Source of the DNA: DATLLN01 sp963809205
Lineage (GTDB): Bacteria > Actinomycetota > Thermoleophilia > Gaiellales > JAICJC01
Length of the DNA: 64,000 nucleotides
Assembly (NCBI GenBank): GCA_963809205.1
Contig: CAWEIS010000025.1
Span: 434,001-498,000, forward strand
Direction of reading: 5' to 3'
The notes under the pieces: generated by a model
Seen by the model: the letters and a program-made list of their open reading frames with translations, nothing else
What the model was told of the DNA's origin: nothing
Database searches by the model: none
Program-made: the position numbers and the translations under genes
Part shown: positions 20,657 through 29,088 of the stretch, piece after piece
How positions within the stretch are numbered: position 1 is the first letter of the stretch
Layout of the letters: every line of letters begins with the position of its first letter

Positions 20657-21325
20657 ATGAGCGCCGGAAAGACCCGTCGACCCTCACGCCTCGACCGGGA
20701 GAGCATCGTGGACGCGGCCTTCGCGGTCGCCGAGGACGCGGGACACCGCGGCCTGACGATGCGGCGGGTGGGCGCCGAGCTGGGCGCAGATCCGACGGCG
20801 GTCTACCGGCACTTCCGCAACAAGGACGAGCTGATCACGGCGATGGCCGACCGGCTGTTCGGCGAGGTGATCGAGCACTACCCCGACGGGCCGTGGCGCG
20901 AGGGGTTGCGCAACGGCATGCTGATGGGCCGGCGGGTGTACCGCCGGCATCCCGGCTTCGCCGAGGCGCTGGCGGCGACGCCGGACGACACGCCGAACCT
21001 GGAGCGGATCGCCGAGCGCGTGCTCGGGCTGCTCCGCAAGGCCGGGCTGACCGACGGCGACGCCGTCCTCTTCTACCACCTGATCACCAACTACGTGGCC
21101 GGCACCGGCGTGTTCGAGGCGGTCGCCGACGAGGCGGGCGAGGAGTCGTGGCAAGACCGCACCCGGCGGGTCTACTCGGCGCTCCCGCCCGACCGCTTCC
21201 CGAACTGCGTTGCCCTGGCGCCGCACATGTACCCCGATCCCGACCTCGTCTTCGACACGGGCGTCGAGCTTGTGCTCGACGCGATCGAGGCGCGGGTCGG
21301 CCGAGCCCAGGAGGGCCGTCGATGA
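20657..21325 (+). CDS. TetR-family transcriptional regulator (TetR class C-terminal)
   Basis: 222 residues. The N-terminal HTH (SIVDAAFAVAEDAGHRGLTM, then RRVGAELGADPTAVYRHFRN) is classical. The C-terminal half (VLGLLRKAGLTDGDAVLFYH) matches the TetR_C domain that binds small molecules. ATG 20657 lies just after a palindromic operator candidate. The stop overlaps the amidase ATG (ATGA, 21322-21325), so it probably regulates itself and the amidase-P1 peptidase genes. The inducer is unknown. Confidence 0.9.
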   Translation: MSAGKTRRPSRLDRESIVDAAFAVAEDAGHRGLTMRRVGAELGADPTAVYRHFRNKDELITAMADRLFGEVIEHYPDGPWREGLRNGMLMGRRVYRRHPGFAEALAATPDDTPNLERIAERVLGLLRKAGLTDGDAVLFYHLITNYVAGTGVFEAVADEAGEESWQDRTRRVYSALPPDRFPNCVALAPHMYPDPDLVFDTGVELVLDAIEARVGRAQEGRR

Positions 21326-22764
21326 CCGAGCTGCACTACCTCTCCGCCGCCGAGGCGATCGCCCGGTTCCGCTCGCACGACCTCTCGCCGGTCGAGCTGC
21401 TCGACGCCGTGATCGCCCGCGCCGAGCAGGTGGAGACGACGGTGAACGCGCTCTGCCACACGTTCCACGACGAGGCCCGCGCGCAGGCGCGGCAGGCCGA
21501 GGCGCGGTACATGGGCAAGGGCGAGCAGCCGCGGCCGCTCGAAGGCATCCCCACCGCGATCAAGGAGGAGGAGGCGGTGGCCGGCCAGCCCTGGACTCAG
21601 GGCTCGCTGATCCACAAGGATCTGGTCGCCAAGGAGTCGTCCAGCTTCGCGCAGCGGATTCTCGACTCGGGCGCGATCGTCCACGCGCGGACGACGGCCC
21701 CGGAGTTCTCGTGCGCGGCGTTCACCCACTCTCGCATCCACGGCGTCACCCGCAACCCGTGGAACCCGGAGTTCGCCGTCGGCGGCTCGTCCGGCGGCTC
21801 GGGCGCCTCGCTGGCGTCGGGCACCTCAACGCTGGCCAGCGGCTCGGACATCGGCGGCTCGATCCGGATCCCGGCATCGTTCAACGGCGTGGTCGGGTTC
21901 AAGCCGCCGTTTGGGCGTGTGCCGCAGGCCGCGCCGTTCAACCTCGACGTCTACTGCCACTGCGGCCCGATGGCGCGCACCGTCGCCGACTGCGCGCTGT
22001 TCGAGAACGTGCTCGCCGGGCCGCACCCCCACGACCACGTCTCGCTGCGCCCCAAGCTCGAGATCCCCGAGCAGCTGGACGGCGTGCATGGCCTGCGGAT
22101 CGCCGTCTCGCCCGATCTCGGCGGCTGGCCGACCGACCCGGAGATCGTCGCCAACACGCTGGCCACGGCCCAGGCGCTGCGCGAGGCCGGCGCGATCGTC
22201 GAGCAGGTCGACCTGGACATCCCGCGCGACATGGTCGACCGGGCCTCGGCCATTCACTTCCATCTGATCTTCGCGACGTACGTCGGCGAGGTGGCAAGGG
22301 AGCACGGCGACCTGATGACCGACTACGCAATCGAGTTCGCACGCCAGGCGGACGAGCAGGCGGACGGGGCGACGATGCTCGAGGAGATCGCCATCGAGGC
22401 GAAGCTCTACGTCCCCGTGGGCGAGCTGCTGGAGGACTACGACGCCCTGATCTGCCCGACCGTCAACACGCGCGGCCTCGCCGCCGGCGACGGCTACGTC
22501 GGCCGCGGCATCGAGGTCGGCGGCGTCGACCTGCCGCACTACTTCGACTCGATCCCGACGCCGGTGTTCAACATCCTCAGCCGCTGCCCGGTGCTGGCTG
22601 TGCCGTCGGGCTTCGCCGACAACGGGGTGCCCACCGGCATCCAGATCGTCGGCCGCACGTACGACGACGTCACCGCGTTCCGTGTGGGTGCCGCCCTGGA
22701 GCTGCTGCGCCCGTGGCTCGACCGGCCGGAGCGGCAGCCCGCGTTCGCGGCGGGGGCGGCCTGA
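21322..22764 (+). CDS. Amidase signature family amidase
   Basis: 480 residues with the complete Ser-cisSer-Lys triad: Lys in PTAIKEEEAV, the first Ser in GGSSGGSGASLASG, and the nucleophile in SGSDIGGSIRIP. The C-terminal CPVLAVPSGFADNGVPTGIQ closes the fold. It hydrolyses an amide substrate, perhaps related to the inducer of the upstream TetR. Translation is coupled at both ends: ATGA with TetR, and TGATG with the small ORF that follows. Confidence 0.92.
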   Translation: MTELHYLSAAEAIARFRSHDLSPVELLDAVIARAEQVETTVNALCHTFHDEARAQARQAEARYMGKGEQPRPLEGIPTAIKEEEAVAGQPWTQGSLIHKDLVAKESSSFAQRILDSGAIVHARTTAPEFSCAAFTHSRIHGVTRNPWNPEFAVGGSSGGSGASLASGTSTLASGSDIGGSIRIPASFNGVVGFKPPFGRVPQAAPFNLDVYCHCGPMARTVADCALFENVLAGPHPHDHVSLRPKLEIPEQLDGVHGLRIAVSPDLGGWPTDPEIVANTLATAQALREAGAIVEQVDLDIPRDMVDRASAIHFHLIFATYVGEVAREHGDLMTDYAIEFARQADEQADGATMLEEIAIEAKLYVPVGELLEDYDALICPTVNTRGLAAGDGYVGRGIEVGGVDLPHYFDSIPTPVFNILSRCPVLAVPSGFADNGVPTGIQIVGRTYDDVTAFRVGAALELLRPWLDRPERQPAFAAGAA

Positions 22765-22862
22765 TGGCCATCGACCTCGAGTGCGATCCCGACGACCTGG
22801 TCGAGCTGCCGCTGCTGCAAACGATCGTGGACGGCGAGACTGTGTGCCGGTCCGATGGCTGA
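22764..22862 (+). pseudogene. 32-codon ORF resembling the C-terminal tail of an amidohydrolase
   Basis: ATG 22764 to TGA 22862 encodes an acidic peptide containing DPDDLVELPLLQTIVDGETV. From memory, this resembles the final strand and tail of YtcJ-type amidohydrolases (LxxLxVLxTIVDGExVY). It sits between the amidase and the P1 peptidase and overlaps the peptidase start by 8 bases. It is either a small coupling peptide or a remnant of a deleted amidohydrolase gene; the remnant reading is inference. Confidence 0.4.
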
Positions 22863-23937
22863 GCCGCGACGCGCACGCGAGCTGGGCATCCCGTTCGACG
22901 GGACGCCCGGGCCGCTGAACGCGATTACCGACGTGCCGGGCGTGGAGGTCGGGTGCGCCACGCTGGTCGACGGCGAGGACGTCCGCACGGGCGTCACGGC
23001 GATCCACCCACGTGGCCGCGAGCACCCGGCCGACCCCTGTGCCGCGGCGACCCACAGCCTGAACGGCAACGGCGAGATGACGGGAATCGCGTGGATCGCC
23101 GAGTCGGGCACGGTGTCGATGCCGGTGACGATCACCAACACGCATGCGGTCGGCGTTGCCCACCGGGCGACCATCGACTGGGCGGTGACGCGGTTCCCCA
23201 ACCTGGGCGAGCTGTGGCTGCTGCCGGTCGCCGCGGAGACCTACGACGGATACCTGAACGACATCAACGGCGGACACGTCACGGAGCAGGTCGTCCGGTC
23301 GGCGCTCGACGGGGCGCGTCCGGGCCCGGTCGAGCTGGGCTCCGCCGGCGGCGGCACCGGGATGAACTGTTACGGATACAAGGGAGGCAACGGTTCGGCC
23401 AGCCGTGTGATCGAGGCGCCGGGCGGCCCGTACACGGTCGGTGTATTCCTGCAGTGCAACTTCGGCTCGCGGCACGAGCTGCGGATCGCCGGAGTTCCCC
23501 TGGGTGCGACGCTGGCCGACGACGACCCGCTGGGCGAATGGGAGCCCGCGGCGCACGGCGCCGGGTCGGTGATCGGCGTCGTGATCACCGACGCCCCGCT
23601 GCTGCCGCAGCAGTGCGCTGCGCTGGCCCGGCGCGTGCCGCTCGGGCTGGCCCGCACCGGCACCAGCGGCTCCCACTACTCCGGCGACCTGTTCCTCGCC
23701 CTGTCGACCGCCAATCGCGGCGCGTTCCTGACCCAGGGCGCGCTCGCGTCGCTGGAGTTCCTGCCCTGGTCGGCGGTGGACGCGCTGCACGAGGCGGTCG
23801 TCCGCGCGATCGAGGAGGCGGTCGTGGACGCGCTGGTCGTGAACCGTGAGATGACCGGCCGCGCGGGAAACCGGACGCCGGCGCTGCCGGTCGACCGGGT
23901 GCTCGCGGAGTTGCGTTCGAGGAACGTCCTGGGGTAG
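22855..23937 (+). CDS. P1 family peptidase (DmpA/BapA-like beta-aminopeptidase)
   Basis: 360 residues, an N-terminal nucleophile hydrolase that self-cleaves into two chains. The nucleophile Ser lies in ARTGTSGSHYSGDLFLALS, the usual G-S-x-x-S-G-D signature. Upstream GSAGGGTGMNCYGYKGGNGS and the N-terminal NAITDVPGVEVGCATLVDG are typical. Substrates are D-Ala or beta-amino peptides in characterised relatives. It lies in the TetR-amidase operon, suggesting breakdown of an amide-linked compound; the exact substrate is unknown. Confidence 0.9.
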   Translation: MAEPRRARELGIPFDGTPGPLNAITDVPGVEVGCATLVDGEDVRTGVTAIHPRGREHPADPCAAATHSLNGNGEMTGIAWIAESGTVSMPVTITNTHAVGVAHRATIDWAVTRFPNLGELWLLPVAAETYDGYLNDINGGHVTEQVVRSALDGARPGPVELGSAGGGTGMNCYGYKGGNGSASRVIEAPGGPYTVGVFLQCNFGSRHELRIAGVPLGATLADDDPLGEWEPAAHGAGSVIGVVITDAPLLPQQCAALARRVPLGLARTGTSGSHYSGDLFLALSTANRGAFLTQGALASLEFLPWSAVDALHEAVVRAIEEAVVDALVVNREMTGRAGNRTPALPVDRVLAELRSRNVLG

Positions 23938-23940
23938 CGT
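23935..23940 (+). promoter_or_regulatory. TANNNT -10 box (TAGCGT), leaderless start
   Basis: TAGCGT overlaps the TAG stop of the P1 peptidase and lies 6 bases before GTG 23947. Confidence 0.45.
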
Positions 23941-23946
23941 CGGGGC

Positions 23947-25029
23947 GTGGCCACCGATCTCGGTTCGCGGCTCGACCAGGGGATCACGCTCCCCTTCGAC
24001 TGGTTCTCAGATCCCGGGATCTACCGGCTCGAGCAGCGCCGGGTGTTCGCCGACAGCTGGCTCTACGCCGGGGTCGCCGACTGGGTGGCCGAGCCGGGGC
24101 AGTTCTTCACCTGCCGCGCGGGGCTGGTGCCCGTGGTCGTCGTCCGCGACGAGGACATGCGCCTGAACGCGTTCGTCAACATCTGCCGCCACCGGGCGAC
24201 CGAGGTCGCGCAGGGACGCGGCAAGCGGATGACCTTGCAGTGCCCGTACCACGCCTGGACGTACGGGCTGAACGGCTGTCTCCGGCACGCGCCGCGCAGC
24301 GAGCGCGAGGAGGGGTTCGACCCGGACGACTACGGCCTGCTGCCGGTGGGCGTCGAGACGTGGGGGCCGTTCGTCTTCGTCAACCGCAACCGGGACGCGC
24401 CGCCGCTGGAGACCTACCTGGGCCGGATGCCGCAGATCCTGGCCGACGCCGGTATCGACTTCAGCCGGCTGCGGTTCCACGACCGGTCGGAGTGGGAGGT
24501 GGCCGCGAACTGGAAGGCCGTGGTCGAGAACTACCTCGAGTGCTACCACTGCCCGACGGCGCACCCCGACTTCTCGAAGGTGATCGACGTCGACCCCGAC
24601 TCGTACAACCTGACGTCGGACGAGTGGTTCTCCAGTCAGATCTCACATACGCGCGAGGGCGTCCAGCGCCGCGACCTGCCCTACAACCCGGACGGCGAGA
24701 TCGCCGAGGCGCACTTCCACTGGCTGTGGCCGACGTTCACGATCAACGTCTTCCCCGGCAGGCCGAACCTCGGCGTGCTGTGCTTCCTGCCCGCTGGCCC
24801 CGGCCGGACGATGACCGTCACCGACCACTTCTACGCGGAGGACGTGTCCGAGGAGGAGATCGCCTCGATCCAGGAGTTCGGGAGCCAGGTCGGACGCGAG
24901 GACCAGGGGCTGGTCGAGTCGATCCAGCGGGCCGCGGAATCGGGCGGCCTGACCGAGGGCAGGCTGATGCTCTCCAGCGAGCACCTGATCCAGCACTTCC
25001 AGCGCCTCGTCGAGCGGGCGCTTGCCTGA
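23947..25029 (+). CDS. Rieske non-heme iron aromatic-ring-hydroxylating oxygenase, alpha subunit
   Basis: 360 residues. The Rieske 2Fe-2S ligands are in NICRHRATE and CPYHAWTYGL (CxH...CxxH). The mononuclear iron site follows in WKAVVENYLECYHCPTAHPDF (Asn/Glu, His, His) and an Asp near GREDQGLVES. No reductase or ferredoxin gene is adjacent, so electron donors must be encoded elsewhere. It could hydroxylate aromatic acids or act as a demethylase on a quaternary amine or ether, as relatives do. GTG start with a TAGCGT box six bases upstream. Confidence 0.9.
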   Translation: MATDLGSRLDQGITLPFDWFSDPGIYRLEQRRVFADSWLYAGVADWVAEPGQFFTCRAGLVPVVVVRDEDMRLNAFVNICRHRATEVAQGRGKRMTLQCPYHAWTYGLNGCLRHAPRSEREEGFDPDDYGLLPVGVETWGPFVFVNRNRDAPPLETYLGRMPQILADAGIDFSRLRFHDRSEWEVAANWKAVVENYLECYHCPTAHPDFSKVIDVDPDSYNLTSDEWFSSQISHTREGVQRRDLPYNPDGEIAEAHFHWLWPTFTINVFPGRPNLGVLCFLPAGPGRTMTVTDHFYAEDVSEEEIASIQEFGSQVGREDQGLVESIQRAAESGGLTEGRLMLSSEHLIQHFQRLVERALA

Positions 25030-25035
25030 CCGTCG

Positions 25036-25128
25036 CTAGCGCAGCGCCAGCAGCAGGACGACGCCTGCCACCACGGAGCAGCCCAGCACGACGGGGATGA
25101 CGACGCGATAGCCGAGAAGAGACCCCAT
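25036..25128 (-). CDS. Small single-span membrane protein
   Basis: 30 codons from ATG 25128: a short MGSLLGYR head, then one hydrophobic helix (VVIPVVLGCSVVAGVVLLLA) ending in LR. It begins 5 bases after the transketolase C-subunit stop, so it would share that transcript. An in-frame ATG at 25158 would add 10 residues but overlap the enzyme gene. Function unknown; it resembles other tiny one-helix ORFs in this window. Confidence 0.4.
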   Translation of the reverse strand: MGSLLGYRVVIPVVLGCSVVAGVVLLLALR

Positions 25129-25132
25129 GTGG

Positions 25133-26071
25133 TCAGGATCGGCCCGCGGGCGCGGCATCGAAACCCCCGGTTGGGGCAGATGCCAGAGCCGCCCTGATTT
25201 GGCGGCCTATGCCCTCGGCGTCCAGGCCGAACTGGCGGTCGTGCTGCTGCGGCGTGCCGTACTCCCGGGGTACCCGGCGGGGGACGCCGATCGAGCGTAT
25301 CCGCGACGCGCGGTTGGCCAGCGCCTCGGTGACGGGTGCGGCAAGCGTGCCGCTGTGGAACGGCTCGACGACGATCACGTCCGGGGCGTCGGCCGCCTCG
25401 CGAGCCAGTGTGCCTCCGTCCAGTGGCCAGACCGTCGTCGCGTAGAGCACCGTCAGGTCGAGATCGCCGGTCGCCTCGATCACGCGGTTGAGCATCGGCC
25501 CGACGGCCAGCACCGTGCCGTCGTCTCCGCGCCGGACGACGTCGATCCGGCCGGGCTCGACGTCGCGCGGCCGGGCGTTGGCGATCGCCTGCGTGCGCAG
25601 ATACGTCAGGTCGTCGCCCGCCAAGGCGTGCCGGAGCAGCGTGTCGACCTCGGCCGGATGGCCGGGGACGACGATCCGGATGCCGGGGATCGTCGCCAGC
25701 GCCTGCACGTCGCCCGGCGAGTAGTGCGTCGCCCCGTCCGTGCCGTAGTCGTAGGAGGCGCCCGTCGAGAACAGCGTGCCGCCCAGCTCCTGGTTGCCGA
25801 AATCGAGCTTGACCTGCTCCAGCGCGCGCTCCGCCAGGAACGGCGTGATCGTGTGCGCGACGGGATGGAAGCCTTCGAGCGCGAACCCGGCGGCGACTCC
25901 GACCATCGTCTGCTCCATGATGCCGACGTTGACGGCGCGCAGCGGGTCGTGGGCGAACGCGCGCTCGAAGTAGTCCGTGCTGATCTCGGCGAGCACGATC
26001 GCGATCCGGTCGTCCTCGAGGAACGCGTCGGTCACCGTGGCGGCCGCCTGCTGGCGCATGGTGAGCTCCAT
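25133..26071 (-). CDS. Transketolase C-terminal subunit
   Basis: 312 residues comprising the pyrimidine-binding and C-terminal domains. The cofactor-activating Glu is in NVGIMEQTMVGVAAGFA. AHTITPFLAERALEQVKLDF and a C-terminal LDLTVLYATTVWPLDGGTL then VVEPFHSGTL follow. It pairs with the N-terminal subunit encoded just upstream, sharing the bases TGATG. Split transketolases of this kind move two-carbon units between sugar phosphates or related ketoses. The physiological substrate may differ from pentose phosphates, because a full-length enzyme is usually present elsewhere in such genomes. Confidence 0.88.
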   Translation of the reverse strand: MELTMRQQAAATVTDAFLEDDRIAIVLAEISTDYFERAFAHDPLRAVNVGIMEQTMVGVAAGFALEGFHPVAHTITPFLAERALEQVKLDFGNQELGGTLFSTGASYDYGTDGATHYSPGDVQALATIPGIRIVVPGHPAEVDTLLRHALAGDDLTYLRTQAIANARPRDVEPGRIDVVRRGDDGTVLAVGPMLNRVIEATGDLDLTVLYATTVWPLDGGTLAREAADAPDVIVVEPFHSGTLAAPVTEALANRASRIRSIGVPRRVPREYGTPQQHDRQFGLDAEGIGRQIRAALASAPTGGFDAAPAGRS

Positions 26072-26742
26072 CAGCCGGCCCCGATCTCGGCGACGACCGC
26101 AGTGGGGACGTCGGGGCGGCGCTCCAGCGCGCGGCGCAGCGCCCCGTGGTTGCGGCCGTCGACCGGCACAGCGTCCCAGCCGAACGCGCGCAGCCTGGCG
26201 TCGATCGGGGACAGCGGGATCGTGCTCGAGTGGTTGTCGATCACGAGCAGCGTCAGGTTGCCGAGGCCGAGGTGCGGCGCCAGCATCACCGCCTCCCAGT
26301 TCGAGCCCTCGTTGAGCTCCGCGTCGCCGGTGAGGACGACGACCTGCGGCTCGTGCTGACCCCGGGCGCGAAGCGCGAGAGCGCTGCCGATGGCCATCGG
26401 CAGCCCGTGTCCCAACGAGCCCGTGGACACCTCGACACCCGGGACGAGCAGCCGGTCGGGATGCCCGCCCAGCTTCCCGCCCCAGGTGATGAACCGCGGC
26501 AGCCAGTCCTCGGGAAAGAACCCGCGCCAGGCGAGCACGGCGTAAAACGCCGCCGGCCCGTGTCCCTTGGAGAGGAAGAAGCGATCGCGATCCTCCCAGG
26601 CGGGTCGCGACGGGTCGACCCGAAGCACGTCCCGGTAGGCGACCAGCAGCGCATCCAGCGTCGAGTAGCTCGACGCCTCGTGCTTCTCGTCGCCTGTGGC
26701 GAGCGCCGCCAGCCTGACGATCTCTGCGCGGTCGGAATCCAT
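26071..26742 (-). CDS. Transketolase N-terminal (TPP-binding) subunit
   Basis: 223 residues, the diphosphate-binding half: SKGHGPAAFYAVLAWRGFF, GGHPDRLLVPGVEVSTGSLG, and the Mg/TPP motif VVLTGDAELNEGSNWEA followed by LLVIDNHSS. ATG 26742 lies 6 bases downstream of TAGGTT, a leaderless-type arrangement. It is translationally coupled to the C-terminal subunit. Confidence 0.88.
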   Translation of the reverse strand: MDSDRAEIVRLAALATGDEKHEASSYSTLDALLVAYRDVLRVDPSRPAWEDRDRFFLSKGHGPAAFYAVLAWRGFFPEDWLPRFITWGGKLGGHPDRLLVPGVEVSTGSLGHGLPMAIGSALALRARGQHEPQVVVLTGDAELNEGSNWEAVMLAPHLGLGNLTLLVIDNHSSTIPLSPIDARLRAFGWDAVPVDGRNHGALRRALERRPDVPTAVVAEIGAG

Positions 26743-26748
26743 GGAGGC

Positions 26749-26754
26749 AACCTA
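26749..26754 (-). promoter_or_regulatory. TANNNT -10 box (TAGGTT) for the split transketolase
   Basis: On the minus strand TAGGTT is followed by six bases and ATG 26742. Confidence 0.5.
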
Positions 26755-26844
26755 GATCCCGGCGCCGCCCGCCGCCACGGGCGCAGGGCTGAACCGCGCC
26801 TCCTCCATTCGACCGAGAGGGCTTCGGTGTGCGAGCATCTCTCG

Positions 26845-27999
26845 ATGAACCGCGCACCTGCCGATGGAGTCAGCCAGACCATGCTCGATCTGAGCGAGAT
26901 CCCGATCGTCGACAACCACTGCCACGGGCTGTTCGCGGCCCCTGGCGCGCTGACCGTCGCCGACTACCGGCACCGGTTCTCGGAGTGCGCCGGCGAGCCG
27001 TTCCCGCCCGACCACACGTCGACCGCACCGCACTACCTGTGGGCGCTGCGCCAGGTCGCCGGGGTGCTGGGGTGCGATCCGGACGAGGAGTCGGTGCTGG
27101 CCCGCCGCGCCGAGCTGGACGACGACGAGCTGGCCGCGCGGTTCCTGCGCTCGGTGAACATCGACTGGCTGCTGGTCGACGACGGCTACCCCGATCCGGC
27201 GCAGGTGCTGCCGCGTGAGGATCTGGCGGCGCGAGGCGGGTTCCGCGTCGGCTGGGTCGAGCGGGAGGAGGTCGTGGCCGGCCGGCTGACGGCCGAGCAC
27301 GAGCGATTCGCGGACTTCGACGAGGCGCTCGTCGAGCACCTCGACTCGGCGCGCGATCGCGGCGTGATCTCGTTCAAGAGCGTGGCCGCGTACCGCAGCG
27401 GGCTGATGATCGAGCGGCCGTCGCGGGCCGACGCCAAGGCGGCGTTCAAGCAGATGCACCGGGACGGGTCGGAGCGGCTGGAGCGCAAGCCGCTGGTCGA
27501 CCACGTCGTGCACCGAGTGATGGAGGCCGCCTCCGATCAGGAGCTGCCCGTGCAGTTCCACACGGGGTACGGCGACGCCGACGCCGACCTGCGCCTGGCC
27601 GATCCTTTCCACCTCGCACCGCTGGCCCGTGAGTACCCGGACGTCAACCTGGTGCTGCTGCACGGCGGGTATCCGTTCAGCGGCCACCTGGCGGTGCTCG
27701 CCGCGACCTACGCGAACATCTACGCGGACGTCTCCTACGGCATCCCGTTCCTGACCAGCCACCAGCTGTACACCGTGACGCACACGCTGCTCGGCCCGGC
27801 GCCGGCCTCGCGGGTGCTCTACAGCTCCGACGCGGTCGGGATCCCCGAGCAGCACTGGCTGGGTGCCGTGCGCGGCCGCCGGGCGATCGGCGCGGCGCTC
27901 GGCGACATGGTCGTGCTGGGCGACATCACCGCCACCCAGGCGCGTGGCCTGGCCGAGCTGATCCTGCGCGGCAACGCCGTGCGGATCTACGACCTGTAA
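26845..27999 (+). CDS. Amidohydrolase family protein (glutamine-synthetase-associated type)
   Basis: 384 residues, TIM-barrel metal hydrolase. The HxH metal motif is IVDNHCHGL. VQFHTGYGDADADLRLADP, LVLLHGGYPFSGHLA and LYSSDAVGIPEQHW give the later His and Asp ligands. This matches the FluG N-terminal-like amidohydrolases often encoded beside glutamine-synthetase-like gamma-glutamyl ligases, but no ligase gene is adjacent here. The ATG at 26881 is a possible shorter start. Role: hydrolysis of an amide or gamma-glutamyl-like bond, inferred from family. Confidence 0.8.
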   Translation: MNRAPADGVSQTMLDLSEIPIVDNHCHGLFAAPGALTVADYRHRFSECAGEPFPPDHTSTAPHYLWALRQVAGVLGCDPDEESVLARRAELDDDELAARFLRSVNIDWLLVDDGYPDPAQVLPREDLAARGGFRVGWVEREEVVAGRLTAEHERFADFDEALVEHLDSARDRGVISFKSVAAYRSGLMIERPSRADAKAAFKQMHRDGSERLERKPLVDHVVHRVMEAASDQELPVQFHTGYGDADADLRLADPFHLAPLAREYPDVNLVLLHGGYPFSGHLAVLAATYANIYADVSYGIPFLTSHQLYTVTHTLLGPAPASRVLYSSDAVGIPEQHWLGAVRGRRAIGAALGDMVVLGDITATQARGLAELILRGNAVRIYDL

Positions 28000-28033
28000 C
28001 CGCGAGCCTGACCCCTGGCACATGCAGCTGCGG

Positions 28034-28039
28034 TAGGTT
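28034..28039 (+). promoter_or_regulatory. TANNNT -10 box (TAGGTT), leaderless start
   Basis: TAGGTT lies 7 bases before GTG 28047. Confidence 0.5.
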
Positions 28040-28046
28040 CCGCCAC

Positions 28047-29078
28047 GTGCGCGGCTTTGCCAGCGACAACTACGCCCCGGCCCACCCGGCCGTGCTCGAG
28101 GCGATGGCCCGGGCCAACTCCGGCCAGGCGGCCGCGTACGGCTACGACGAGCACACCGAGCGGGCAACGGCGCTGATCCGCGAGGAGTTCGGCGACGACA
28201 CCGAAGTCCGCTTCGTCTTCAACGGCACGGCCGCCAACGTTCTGTGCCTGCAGACGATGGTGCGCCCCCACCAGGCCGTGATCTGCGCCGCCAGCTCGCA
28301 CGTCAACATGGATGAGTGCGGCGCCCCCGAGCGTTTCCTCGGCTCGAAGCTGCTCGACGTGCCGGCGCCGGACGGGCGGCTGACGCCGGCGCTCGTCGAC
28401 GTCCACGCCCGCTCGTTCGGCGACGAACACCGCGTCCAGCCGGCGGCGGTGACAATCGCCCAGACAACGGAGATGGGCACGGTGTACTCGCCCGGCGCGC
28501 TGCGCGAGCTGGCCGACCACGTGCATCGGCTGGGCATGCTGCTGCACCTGGACGGGTCGCGCCTGGCGTACGCCGCCGAGGCGCTCGGCTGCTCGATGCG
28601 GGAGGCCAGCCGCGACGCGGGGGTGGACGCAGTCAGCCTGGGCGGCACGAAGATCGGCGCGGTCGGCGCCGAGGCCGTCCTGCTGTTCCGCCCCGAGCTG
28701 ATGCCGGACATCGCCTTCATGCGCAAGCAGTCGATGCAGCTGGCGTCAAAGATGCGCTACGTCGCCGTGCAATTCGAGGCGCTGCTCACCGAGGATGTCT
28801 GGCGAGCCAACGCGAGCAACGGCAACCGGATGGCGAAGCTGCTCGCCGATCTCGTCGGCGGCGTCGTCGAGATCACCCAGCCGGTCGAGGCGAACGCCGT
28901 ATTCGCCCGGCTCCCGGCTGCGGCGGTGGAGTCGCTCCAGCAACGCTTCGCCTTCCACGTGTGGGACGAGCGCACCGGCGAGGTGCGCTGGATGACCGCG
29001 TGGGATACCACCGAGCAGGACGTGCGCGACTTCGCGGTGGCGGTGTCGGAGGTCGTAGGCCAGACCGCCGCGCGGTAG
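28047..29078 (+). CDS. ltaE: Low-specificity threonine aldolase / beta-eliminating lyase
   Basis: 343-residue PLP fold-type I enzyme. The N-terminus FASDNYAPAHPAVLEAM and AAAYGYDEHTERA are typical of LtaE. LHLDGSRLAYAAEALG holds the Asp that binds the PLP nitrogen. The Schiff-base Lys is in SLGGTKIGAVGAEAV. It cleaves L-threonine or allo-threonine to glycine and acetaldehyde. The stop TAG overlaps the -10 box of the following oxidase, so the two may have separate promoters. Confidence 0.88.
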   Translation: MRGFASDNYAPAHPAVLEAMARANSGQAAAYGYDEHTERATALIREEFGDDTEVRFVFNGTAANVLCLQTMVRPHQAVICAASSHVNMDECGAPERFLGSKLLDVPAPDGRLTPALVDVHARSFGDEHRVQPAAVTIAQTTEMGTVYSPGALRELADHVHRLGMLLHLDGSRLAYAAEALGCSMREASRDAGVDAVSLGGTKIGAVGAEAVLLFRPELMPDIAFMRKQSMQLASKMRYVAVQFEALLTEDVWRANASNGNRMAKLLADLVGGVVEITQPVEANAVFARLPAAAVESLQQRFAFHVWDERTGEVRWMTAWDTTEQDVRDFAVAVSEVVGQTAAR

Positions 29079-29081
29079 TCT
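29076..29081 (+). promoter_or_regulatory. TANNNT -10 box (TAGTCT), leaderless start
   Basis: TAGTCT lies 7 bases before ATG 29089 and overlaps the ltaE stop. Confidence 0.5.
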
Positions 29082-29088
29082 CGTCGGC

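Noticed and set aside
25127..26359. 410-codon plus-strand ORF
   Set aside because: Shadow of the split transketolase genes on the other strand.
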